Below, piece by piece: positions 18,901 through 28,196 of a DNA stretch of 31,368 nt. The position numbers and the translations under genes are program-made. Origin of the DNA: Diphasiastrum complanatum (Eukaryota; Streptophyta; Lycopodiopsida; Lycopodiales; Lycopodiaceae); the NCBI GenBank assembly GCA_029204225.1, contig MU836257.1, positions 1 to 31,368 of the forward strand. The letters are read 5' to 3'. How positions within the stretch are numbered: position 1 is the stretch's first letter; each line of letters begins with the position of its first letter. The notes under the pieces were generated by a model, which was given only the letters and a program-made list of their open reading frames with translations, was not told where the DNA came from and did not search any database.

Positions 18901-21900
18901 ATCTCTCTCTATGATCTAAAATGCCTAGACCCCTAAAAAATAGACCCTATTTGCATGAGGGAATGTCAAAAAACCTGATTTTTGAGCAAAAACAGCAAAT
19001 CTACAACTAAACCCTAATTTTTATCTCTCTACAGAGGCCGCTACAGTCCTCTCTCTACCCTGCCCTCTTCTCTCTCATCATCAGAGCAGCCCTCTCTCTC
19101 AAACCAAAGTGCCCTCTCTCTCAACCTCTACCACCAAAAATGTGAAATGAGAGACAAAAACGAGCTTTGAGGGGTTTTAGGGGAAATTTAGGATAATTAA
19201 TTAATTAATTTATTTTTTAGATGAACCGTACCACGGTTCAAGGAACGTGGTACAGTTCCTTTCACGGTTCCCAGGACCCACGGTTCTAGGAACCGTGGGT
19301 TCTATGGTTCACATAGGGTCCACAATCTTTCCAATTTGGAGTTACATTCAAATTACATAATCCTAAACAAATCAATCCTTTGACAAGGGCTTTGCTGTAC
19401 ACCACCATAAGGTTACTTATTTAAGAAATCGTGAAAAAACGTTTGTACTATTTTAGAGTCTTTTGGTGTTATCTTTGGTATTTCAGCCTTTGGTATGTTT
19501 AAGATGATTACTAATAGAATGCAAAAAAGTGGGAGCTAAAGAGCCTAATTTGTTTTTGGTATTTTGTATTCTTACAAGCTCACTAATTGCTTGCTAAGGA
19601 ATCAAAGTGTGACTTCATTATGCAACAGGTGGAATACCTCAAGCATTGGATTGCTAAGGATCATGTGCAAACAAATCCACAAAAAGTAGAATTTGTCTTG
19701 AGTTCAGATACAACTTTCACTTCTGAGATGAGATTTCATTCTTAGGGAAGGTCAGCCAATGCCATTGGTTCATCAAGGAATATGCAAAGTTTGCAACATT
19801 TTTAATGGTTTTCAAAAAAGGGGGATTCAAGAATGCATTGCTCAAGAATAATGATTTTTTTTGGTTGGGGGGGGGGAAGGTTAGCAAGAGGCCTTTGACC
19901 TTCCCAAGGATGAAATCACTACTACCCTACGTTACAAATAGTAGATCCAAGTGCACTATTTCTTTTGCGAATGCAAGCAACATTGCTTAAGTTGGTGTGT
20001 TGTACCATGGTGGTTGACCGTGTTGAGTAACCTTCAATAAAATGGCCAACTTACCTTTTTTGAACAAGAAAATTTTAGAAATAAAAAATGAGATTTTCAA
20101 CTCACCCCAAGGTGTTTATGACATTGTCTATGCTCTTAAGGCATGGCATCACTACTTGCTAGTGCTTGTTATGTTGTTAATGCCAATCACGATACTTTGA
20201 AATATTTATTTGACCAGCGGAATTTAAAAGGTTCAAAAACTTGTTGGGTAGACCGTATTAAAGAATTCCGAAAGGAATTTCATATGGAAATCGATCATAA
20301 ACTTGGCAGCCACAATAAGGTGACAGATACTCCTTTATGGATGTATACTGCAAATGTAATTCACAGTGATCAAGAATAACTGTCTTGACTGAGTCAAGGC
20401 AACTTATCCAACAGATGAATACGAAGCCAAGTCTGACGTAGTTCAAAATTTGAAATACGGAAGAAAACAATTTTTCGTTAGAGACTTCGGAAGGGGATGT
20501 GGATATTTGGAGTCTTCCATTAGCACAAGCATAGCCACTTATGCAAACTATAATACAATCATTGTTCTGAATGATGACATCAGAATTTCTAGAGCTAAGT
20601 AAGTGTTGAAGGTGATCCACATATACGTCTGAAGATCATTGAAGACTTGCTGAAGACTTGCTGGTTACTGGCAATCGATGCGCAGATTCTCGTCTTTTGT
20701 GAAGATTGTCCTATTCATCAGTTTGCACAAAAAACCAATGCGTGCCTCCTTCCTTTTATAGTGCTTCATCTGGCTATGGGAGAGAGTCAAGAGACAACAT
20801 TTTTGTTGTGACCATTTGCAGTTGGGTGATGATCTAGTCCTCCGCTACAAGCTAACTACTACTTCTATGGAGAACCAGTTGGGTAAGGTCCCCTGAATGG
20901 GGATGCTGCGAGTAGCAAAAGCATAGTGTATAGTCCTTCGGAATTCCTATGCATGAACTTGCCGGTCTTTTTACTTTGTGCATATAGTTGTAGTGAATTG
21001 CGATTGCAGGGTATCAAGGATTCTCTGAAAAAAACAATTTCTTCACCCAAGGTTCTTTTGGGACCTGAAATGTACTGGAATTGGACCTATAATATACTGA
21101 AATTGAAGTTGAAAGTTGAAACTACAAGAAACGCATATTATAGGTCCGATTTTGGTAAATTTCAGTATATTATAGTACACAGTACACAGATAAACCGGAG
21201 ACGCACTTTTAATCCTCTGTGTTTTCTCTTTCTACTGATACCCATATTGAATGTGTTTTAAAAAAAATATTGCGATTCGCAAATCGCGAATGCAACTATG
21301 GGTGGGATCCATAGAGGTATAAATTTCTCTCTCTTTTTTGTAGGGGTGCAGAAACAATCCTGCACTTGATATGGATACAATCTCTGCCATATTAGTGGAC
21401 ATGCAGAACTGATTTTGAAAATGTAGTCCCAATTTGCAACCAGCAGGTTTGTGCAAATGCTTACTCAAGGCCTTAAACCTTTTCCCCCCAATCAAAAAAA
21501 ATTGTTTTCATCAAATATGAGAGTTTGGACATTTCCTCATTGAAATTTGAATAGTAAGGGCCGTACCTTATAACTTTTGAGCATGCAAACTTTTCATTTC
21601 AAAGATGCTTTCAAACCTTTATTGTTCTTTTTGTTTTGGTGCCCCTCCACGACCTGTTTACTTAAATAGGAAAATTAAAACACTCTTTACCCCACTGATC
21701 AATTTTACAAACCTGGGGATGCTTTGTTGCTTCTTGTTTTGATGAAATTTCAACCTGTAACGCTTTGGCAAAACTATAAAACTCACACTTTTTGATCACC
21801 TTCAAATCAGGTGAAAGTATCTCTTAAGGACAATTTTGTTCGGTGAAGCTTTTGAAAGTTATATTTTGTTGCATGTGTTTTGGTGACCCTAGTAGCAGAT

Positions 21901-22453
21901 TAATGTTTTTGTCTCTCGAGTCACAAAGAGTCGCTTGACTTACGAAGTGGAGTTTCTACAGTTGCACACATTCTTACCATTATAGTTCGACTACCTTAAA
22001 AGTCTCAAGTATGTAGTATATACTTTTCATAAAGTTCTGAAGTAAAAAACCTGATCTCATGTGCAGGAGTTTCTTATATGAATTCTTGGGTTCTAATAGA
22101 TTTGAAAGCTCCAATACTCTCTTTTATCAACGTACATACAGGCCTTACCAAAGCAGAAGATTCGCATCAAACTGAGATCATACTGGACTCCACTCATAGA
22201 GCAGGCGAGCAAGCAAATTCTAGATGCTGCACAAAAATACGAACTCGAAGACTATGGATCCCATTCCCTCACCCACCAAGCGCGGATATATTGTGTTTTG
22301 CGTTCTCCACATGTGAACAAGGATTCACGTGAGCACTTTGAGATCAGAACGCACAGGCGGCTTATTGATATAGAAAATCCAACTGCCCAGACAATTGATG
22401 CCCTGATGCAGCTTGATATTCCTGCAGGTGTTGATGTGGAGGTAAAATTGTGA
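15769..22453 (+). CDS. RPS10: Nuclear gene for plastid 30S ribosomal protein S10 (uS10c), three proposed exons, frame-damaged
   Basis: Proposed exons 15769-15914, 16395-16511 and 22142-22453. The last exon encodes a full S10 domain that resembles the plastid proteins (KIRIKLRSYW, RSPHVNKD, HFEIRTHRRLIDI, DIPAGVDVEVKL). Exons 1 and 2 supply a plausible plastid transit peptide. S10 sits in the 30S head and binds 16S rRNA. Introns are 480 and 5630 bases, all junctions obey GT-AG and all are phase 0. Exon 1 needs one frame change and exon 3 contains a 16-codon stretch in a shifted frame. The copy is either decaying or affected by indel errors in the sequence. A further small exon in intron 2 is possible, since flowering-plant S10c proteins have an acidic linker here. 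Confidence 0.75.
16395..16511 (+). CDS. RPS10: S10 exon 2: transit peptide end
   Basis: Acceptor TTTCATGTAG ends at 16394 and donor TTG|GTGAGC starts at 16512. The 39 codons are open from an ATG (MRSDSGQSPPSQRMG) and end RQPLIKATAAEAPPL. IKATAAEA resembles a stromal cleavage region (V/I-x-A|A). The exon is phase 0 at both ends, so it could join directly to the S10 domain exon. The assignment rests on position, phase and composition, not on a family match. Confidence 0.5.
17114..17175. repeat. 24 bp direct repeat, two copies
   Basis: CTTTTTTGGTTGCATGTCTA plus four bases occurs identically at 17114-17137 and 17152-17175. It abuts the left side of the GGTTC-rich candidate element, so it may be a scar or duplication linked to its insertion. 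Confidence 0.85.
17640..18640 (-). pseudogene. Unrecognised decayed reading frame inside the candidate transposon
   Basis: On the minus strand an ATG at about 18637 gives MPAGDMPELWGDVDHDPEF and later CRFCHAREREREM. Further on are Pro/Ala/Thr-rich stretches with several frame changes (PAQPPTPVVASTY). The last frame reads GRPPGSGKGSSQRGRGSS, an AT-hook-like basic patch, then one internal TAG (about 17739) and an acidic tail (EEDEVDDLMIRM) ending at a TAG near 17640. GC-richer than its surroundings. The composition suggests former protein coding; I do not recognise the family. A transposase C-terminus is one possibility. Confidence 0.35.
19223..19299. repeat. Two adjacent GGTTC/GAACC hairpins
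   Basis: CCCACGGTTC-TAG-GAACCGTGGG (19277-19299) is a perfect 10 bp stem with a three-base loop. Just before it, GAACCGTACCACGGTTC and GAACGTGGTACAGTTC (19223-19258) form an imperfect stem. They sit at the right flank of the candidate DNA transposon. Confidence 0.8.
19623..20598 (+). pseudogene. Ty3/gypsy pol fragment: RT end, RNase H, integrase start
   Basis: In order: QVEYLKHWIAKDHVQTNPQK (RT, VEYLGH...-type block) at 19626; FLGKVSQCHWFIKEYAKFA (the FLGL..YYR.FI..YA block) at 19739; FANASNIA (RNase H start, normally DAS) near 19990; ALKAWHHYL and, one frame over, ANHDTLKYLFDQRNLKGS near 20.13-20.25 kb; WVDRIKEF and DHKLGSHNKVTDTP to 20340; then DVVQNLKYGRKQFFVRDF (integrase N-terminal linker) to about 20500. 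At least three frame changes and stops. RNase H followed by integrase is the gypsy order. Same strand as the S10 gene, inside its intron. No LTRs seen. Confidence 0.85.
21083..21175. repeat. Inverted repeat, 18 bp perfect stem
   Basis: CTATAATATACTGAAATT (21087-21104) is the exact reverse complement of 21158-21175. The overlapping GGACCTATAATAT (21083-21095) also has its reverse complement at 21135-21147. Two alternative stems thus share one arm. Could be a small MITE-like or palindromic remnant within the intron. Confidence 0.85.
22142..22453 (+). CDS. RPS10: S10 exon 3: complete S10 domain with an internal out-of-frame stretch
   Basis: Acceptor CATACAG ends at 22141; 103 codons end in TGA at 22451-22453. 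It opens with LPKQKIRIKLRSYWTPLIEQ and ILDAA and closes with RIYCVLRSPHVNKDSREHFE, THRRLIDIENPTAQTIDALM and LDIPAGVDVEVKL, all near the family consensus; the length equals that of bacterial S10. Between DAA and RIYCV the frame reads QKYELEDYGSHSLTHQA, unlike any S10. The +1 frame over the same bases (22233-22280) reads KNTNSKTMDPIPSPTK, which fits the conserved loop. One base was gained near 22232 and one lost near 22281-22285, so the total length is preserved. Confidence 0.9.
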   Translation, partial: ALPKQKIRIKLRSYWTPLIEQASKQILDAAQKYELEDYGSHSLTHQARIYCVLRSPHVNKDSREHFEIRTHRRLIDIENPTAQTIDALMQLDIPAGVDVEVKL

Positions 22454-24301
22454 GATGATGTGCTGAAGTTCTCAAAATTGGCATGGCTACAAGAAAATGT
22501 TATTGTGGTAGATGCTTGAAGGGTTTTCTAAATAACATGAAGATACTTGTGTGCTAACCATTCACTTGTGTGATGGCCTAGATGTTTCAAGAGTTGACAA
22601 TATTCAATTGTACTGTCTATGGATTTACATTTAGTGATCTAGACTAATGCAAATGCATTCCTTGCGATTTCTTTTCTTGAAATGGGTTCAGATTAGGCGT
22701 GCATACTTCTGCTTCACAATTGTCGATATTGCCATTTGAAACCTTATGGAAAATTTGTGTGATAGTGCTTAGAACTGTATTTTTGTCTGAACATTTGGCA
22801 TGTGTGAGCATTATGGCAAATACTTGTATTTATTTAGCTCTCAATTGGGTGTTGATACAAAATTATTGTTCACAGACTAAGCTATGCTGCTTTTATGATA
22901 TTTTAATTTACAGCCAGAGAGCTATGGCCCTTGCAATGGACATAGAAATTTTTTAACACTTATGATCTGTCAATTTCGGGGCATACTTGTTTTATAGGAG
23001 CAGGGGTCTCTCAATTTTTCTGCTTTGTTCTTGCCATCAGTTACGAATATGATTCCTTCAAATTACAAAATGGAATTAAACTCATGTCCCATTCTACTCA
23101 ACTGGGCTAGATTATATAGCTCTAATCATCAGTGATATGATTTGATTCAACAATTGAGAGAAGGCTATTGATTTGTGGGGTTGCACGTGAACCTTAGCCC
23201 ATGCAAAGTCATTTTGTAAAAGATGTGATCTAGAAAGACTTGCCACAAGTGAAATCATATTTATGTCATTGAAGTATTCAATGTCTCAATATTGCACCTA
23301 GGCAAGTACAACCCCCATGCGCGAAGGGGGGGGCATAATCATGTGGATAGTCATCTTGCAACTCCAAAGAAGTAATAGAAACTCCACACATTGACTTTTT
23401 TTACAAATATATGAAAGCCGATGTGGATCCATGTTTCTGCATGTGACCCCTTATCGTTTTAGTTGTATCTAAGGAAGTTGGATGAGTATTGATGTTAAAA
23501 TTGTAGACAGTTATGAAGCCAGTGCCAACTGCCTTTAAAGTTAACAAAAAAAACTGTGGGAACTTTTGACGTGGTTGATTAAAGGCCTGGAGTGCTTCTC
23601 TTCCGTCTTTGTGGCAGACATGCTACCATCAATCTGTACATTCTTAAACCTTGCATCTTTCAAAGGTTGCCTGAGCAAATGTTATCATCTTGGCAAACTA
23701 TGAAAATACTACTGAGTTGATTAAGAGGTCCCTTTCCCGTATCTCTTGTAACATGCTAATAAGGGCGTCAATCTTAGCACTGTTCTTCACATTGCTGTCC
23801 GTGACGGACTCACTTTGCTGCTTTAAGCAAGCTTAAAGTTGTATTCCAACAAATACCTTCATTGAGAAGTAACAAACACGTTTAGAATGTAATGTAACTC
23901 AAAAAACTACCTTGAGACCAATGCACCTTTCCTAATTTGCACCAAAATAGTAGAAAGACATCCCCTCTGAGTACATGTGAGGAGTTCACTTTGAGATCAA
24001 CCTCTTGACTCCATGTTATAACAAGTATTGTTTGAGTGTTCAAATCAACGGGCTCTTAGAATCAACGTATGGATAAGATAAAAATGTTGATTGTCACTCC
24101 AGCATTTGTCAACTTTTGTAGTTGTATTTGTTGTAAATGTAAATCATAAAGCGATTTGAATACTGAATGATTTTGGATTGGACACAATTGACATAATAAA
24201 AATGTCTTATCTTCTCTGTGACATGATTCTACAATTATTGCTCTTTTTGACATGTAAATTGCCTTCAATGCATGACTGCAATAGTGATAAATTAACAATT
24301 A
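22454..24301. other. S10 3' flank, then no recognised feature
   Basis: The first 150-200 bases probably include the 3' UTR; no clear poly-A signal was chosen. From about 22.65 to 24.3 kb I see only short chance frames and AT-rich sequence. Confidence 0.4.
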
Positions 24302-24302
24302 A

Positions 24303-24338
<36 letters not shown>

Positions 24339-24355
24339 GGGGGGGGGTTGGGGGG
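24302..24355. repeat. (GA)n followed by a 20-base G run
   Basis: GA dinucleotides at 24302-24328 run into an unbroken G20 (24328-24347), then TT and G6. Long G runs are prone to slippage and assembly error. Confidence 0.95.
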
Positions 24356-26285
24356 TTATAATGATGATGCAAAGATTTGGATTGAAGAAAGCGTGTAAGC
24401 AAGCGGAATTCTTGATATGAACATGTTCAAAGAGACCAATTTGGAGTCTCAGTTGCTAATGGAGAGCACAATCTATACCAATATGCGGTAGCTGGTAACA
24501 TCGAAGATAACAATTTGTCAATCTTAGTAGACGATAGTTCGAGCTCAACAATTGTCTCCATGGCCAATATACTTAAGCACATGGGGGAATCCACAATCTT
24601 GTTAACAAAGTGCTAAAGCATTTTGATCTCGACACATCATCAACAACAAGACTCAAGAGTTGATGGGAACAATATGTAAACACATAAGAAGGATTAGACC
24701 AAGAGGCTAGAAGACTTGATGAACATGGCGGGGTGGACAAAGAATCAGTGAGCTAGTGGTGGGAGAGATTGCCAAGGAAGTATGTGATGAAGATTGCATT
24801 GGAAGACTTTCCAACTTGATTGGTGTGGACAATATCGCCATTTATGATTGAGCTCAAAATGGTTCTTCACAACATGGCCTAAAGACTCCTTCCAACTAAG
24901 TGAAATACAAAAGGGACACAATACACAATCCTCACTATACAAAATCAAAATTAAAGTGAGACGAATAGGGAAGGAGAACATAATAGAAAAAGCTATTTCC
25001 ATGCACTTGAGAAGGTCGATATTCAAATGAGGAAGAATTATTTAAGGAAGAAGAGATGGACATAGAAGTTTCTAACCTAAAATAATAAGATAATGTATAA
25101 TATGGTTTTATATAATCTAAGTCATCCTCTAAGAAAGCAAATAATCATGATTGCATCAAACCAAATATATGTAATGGGATTGTTATAGCATGAAATAAAT
25201 CAAGTCAAGGCGTCTACCTTATTGATACCTATAAACTCAGAATATCATCCCATGAATAGTTGGATACACCCTCTAATGGCACCAAAGACAGATTAGTAGT
25301 GCTTTTGTATCTCAATACCTAACTATATTAGACAAGATAGGGCAAAAATCATATTGTCAATTTGGATCTTGACAAAATGCAAAATTTTCAAGGAATGAAT
25401 GAGCTTTGGGAGTATATTCCCTCCAATTTTGAAAGAGAAATTTTTCTTAGAGACTTCAATAGCTACAAAGAGACATAATATCAACACCAAGGAGTCTATA
25501 TCCTAGTTTGTGCAAGCATATATCCCTCTTCACAAATCTAGCAGTGCTCGAAATGATGAGAGGATATTTAGAATATGTTGGAAATGGCAACTTTTGCCTT
25601 GTCTAAGTTAATTGCTTTGTACTTAGATGAATCCACACATGTGAGAGCCTGTCCACACGTGTGAAATGCATGTGGAAATATTCAAATTCATTGTACATAG
25701 CTTTCATATGCGACAAATGCAATATTCCTTTTTTCTAGGATCTACTTCCTAGAATATAGGAATCGAGAAGGTCAACACTAGCTTCCAAATGACGATGTGG
25801 AAAATGAGTGGAATAATAAGCCAAAAATGAATAAGATCAAGTACATTGAATTATTCCACACGTGCTACAAGTGGTCAAGAGAGAGCTTACACTTTTGTAT
25901 ATGATCCATTTTGAGGTTAATGATGTGAAACATTGTTTTGGGACCGAGTTTGTCACTATCTTATGTATGATTAAAGTGTGTGAATGCTTAAGAAACTTGA
26001 CTGTAATCATTTTCTCGCACATGTGATGCGTGTGATAATAGTTTAATTGTTCTTGCTTGGAAGTGTATAAATTGTCAATGTAAACTAGTTTTGAATACTA
26101 GTTTAAAAAATCCTGTGAAAAGTACAGTTGCTAAGGACATAAAATGGATCTTCTGAATAATCCACAAGGTTGATTGTGTGCTTGTTAAACAATCTATCAG
26201 GATATTGGGTCATCAAAAAACAAGATCTAGTTTAGCAGCTCCAGATTCTGCTCTTTTCCAAAGAGGAATAACAATACTCTAGACA
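24356..26285. other. No recognised gene
   Basis: AT-rich with short frames only. A weak protease-like peptide at 24500-24590 (+) was considered and not accepted. CACACGTGTG occurs at 25654-25663. Nothing else stands out. Confidence 0.4.
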
Positions 26286-26380
26286 TGGCTATGGTTAAGA
26301 TCAAAGATACCTTTGCTAGTAAAATACCTGATTGGCTATGGTTAAGATCAAAGATACCTTTGCATAGTAAAATACCTGAT
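26286..26380. repeat. 47/48 bp tandem duplication
   Basis: 26286-26332 and 26333-26380 are identical except for one extra base (TTTGCTAG versus TTTGCATAG). The near identity implies a recent duplication. It lies just before the RT pseudogene. Confidence 0.92.
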
Positions 26381-26392
26381 TTTCTAATAGGG

Positions 26393-27543
26393 AAAGAAGG
26401 ATTACTTTTTTTACTTTGTACTTTCAAAGCACATAAAAATGCGTTTAGATGGATTACAAACGCACATGACTGCTATTTTTCATAAGGTGGCTACGTTTAT
26501 TTCTGGAGCTCTTGGATACTGACTCCTCTCCTCTGGAGAGGGCATGCCTTAACGCAATCTCATACACCGAGTATCCTAAACGTGGATACCAACCCTATTT
26601 TGGCAGTGTGATTCATCCACTGAATTCTACCTTAGTGTACCAACAAAATCACTTCGATGTGGGTCTACTGATATCGTAAAATGCTATGAAATATCCCTCT
26701 AATTAATGGTCCTGATGGGCTAAAAACAATAATATGGAGAATGATCGGGTATGCATTCAAGTCTTGTAAAAACAAGAAGCTTGCCTATAATGGAAACCAA
26801 GCCTTAGGCAATTTGATTGAAAGTGGGTAAGCAATCAAACTGATAATTGGACCATTATTGACAGAGAACTTCTTTGCTTGTGGATGACTTACTGATGACA
26901 ATTGCATAAAGAGATTAGGAAACATGACATGGAAACAAGTGTGTGGTATTCCCATGGGTTTTTCCTGTTCCCCTATTTGGTGTAATTGGTAATCTATCAT
27001 TTTATGAACTACATTTCATGAAAAGACTTGCCAAACTTGATAAGGTAGAATACTTACGTGCCTTCAAGCATACCTTTCACTATATTGATGATATTTGTTT
27101 TATAAACAACACAGATGCTCATTTATTTCTGGACAAAAAGCAACCCCGTATCGATAGTAATGTCATTTGGATCTATCTTTTGGAGTACCTCACTATAAAA
27201 AAATGACGATACTACTGAAAATACAGTCAATTTTTGAATATTACTACTACCCTTTGATTCATTATCGGGTAAGTTTTATATGGAAAAATTTGACAAGCAA
27301 AGGGAACTTTTTTTTTTCCTTTTTTCCAGTATATACATTTAACTGCCAATTAGACCGATTCTAAAACTCATATAAAGTCATTGTTGCTGAAATCATTGCT
27401 GATGTTGTAGTGAGCAAGATACATTTGTTGATGAGGTCAATAACATCATTCTTCCTTTTCAACAAAACGGCTTCATGAAAAGTAGACTGTATGAGATTAT
27501 AAGTAATCTATTCCTACACAATTTGTTCCCTGGACTCAAATTT
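26393..27543 (+). pseudogene. Penelope-like reverse transcriptase, broken
   Basis: Collinear + strand pieces: CTFKAHKNAFRWITNAHDC (26423-26476; the K.HK...R.I block of early RT motifs); WKQVCGIPMGFSCSPIWCN (26930-26986) ending in a stop; after a +1 shift NLSFYELHFMKRLAKL, then FKHTFHYIDDICFINN (27062-27109) with the catalytic YIDD; IWIYLLEYLTIKK to 27206; GKFYMEKFDKQREL near 27.27 kb; and VNNIILPFQQNGFMKSRLYE from 27.43 kb, a helical C-terminus. GIPMG..C.P...NL..YE with YIDD..FIN and the IYP-type block are typical of Penelope-like elements and unlike copia, gypsy or L1 RTs. The stretch 26485-26740 is not recognisable. No GIY-YIG endonuclease was seen. Confidence 0.7.
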
Positions 27544-27654
27544 ACTTTACTAGATAATGCTAAAATTTCTCTTGTGTGGGCAGTTAGCACCTCCATTTCA
27601 AGGGTGCTAACTGCCCCATGAGATCACCTTGCTAACTGTGGGTATAGTTGGTGG

Positions 27655-27656
<2 letters not shown>

Positions 27657-27746
<90 letters not shown>
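27657..27746. repeat. (TC)45 microsatellite
   Basis: Uninterrupted TC dinucleotide tract of about 90 bases. The long Ser-Leu and Arg-Glu frames over it are artefacts. Confidence 0.98.
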
Positions 27747-27748
<2 letters not shown>

Positions 27749-28014
27749 GGGCTCTGTCACATACATATAGTACTCTATTCACTTCACAAGTTTTTTGTGG
27801 AATGCATGTGTCTCGCATAAACCTTATTCGCAAAAGTGCCTAAAAATGCCTCACTATGGTTGGAAGACCCCACAAAACAAAAACAAAAGTTTTTTAAAAA
27901 AAAATGGTGGGAAAGTTGGAAATCCTTCGATGGCCAGGATATATGCACATTATGGACATTCAATGTAACGTGAAAAGTAATCTGCACTTAGTACTCCTAA
28001 GTGTTCTCTGGTTT

Positions 28015-28024
28015 CTATAAATAG
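28015..28024 (+). promoter_or_regulatory. TATA-like CTATAAATAG
   Basis: A near-perfect plant TATA box, about 34 bases before a long CT tract, which could be the 5' leader of a transcript or of an LTR. No coding sequence follows that I can support, so the call is tentative. Confidence 0.3.
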
Positions 28025-28056
28025 GGAAATCACACAACCCTATTCTTGACTCTCAT

Positions 28057-28196
<140 letters not shown>

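Larger units (their letters stand above)
17176..19315. mobile_element. Candidate DNA transposon, class unknown
   Basis: Both flanks are rich in ACGGTTC/GAACCGT motifs (left: 17176-17220; right: 19223-19315) next to TTAATTAATTAAT stretches (17221-17233 and 19197-19211), arranged roughly as mirror images. Such repeated motifs inside the ends are typical of transposase binding regions. Inside lies a decayed minus-strand coding region. I could not fix terminal inverted repeats or a target duplication, so boundaries are approximate. Confidence 0.35.
16512..22141 (+). other. S10 intron 2 (5.6 kb), filled with transposon debris
   Basis: Bounded by GTGAGC and CATACAG. It contains a candidate DNA transposon (17176-19315), a Ty3/gypsy pol fragment (19623-20598) and an inverted repeat (21083-21175). 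The rest, 16512-17110 and 20600-21080, is AT-rich with no recognised feature. A missing small exon cannot be excluded: for example, a consensus-like acceptor ATTGCGATTGCAG ends at 21010. Confidence 0.55.

Noticed and set aside
20399-20598. Possible extra S10 exon (open 66 codons with donor AA|GTAAGT)
   Set aside because: Its phase does not fit the S10 exon that follows, and its sequence fits the linker between gypsy RNase H and integrase.
22078-22332. 84-codon + frame over the S10 exon
   Set aside because: It is an alternative frame that crosses the splice acceptor; the S10 frame carries the conserved residues.
24500-24590. LSILVDDSSSSTIVSMANIL resembling a retropepsin LIDSGSSHSFIS block
   Set aside because: The catalytic DSG is not present, no neighbouring gag or RT piece is seen, and the preceding VANGE-like word is in the wrong order.
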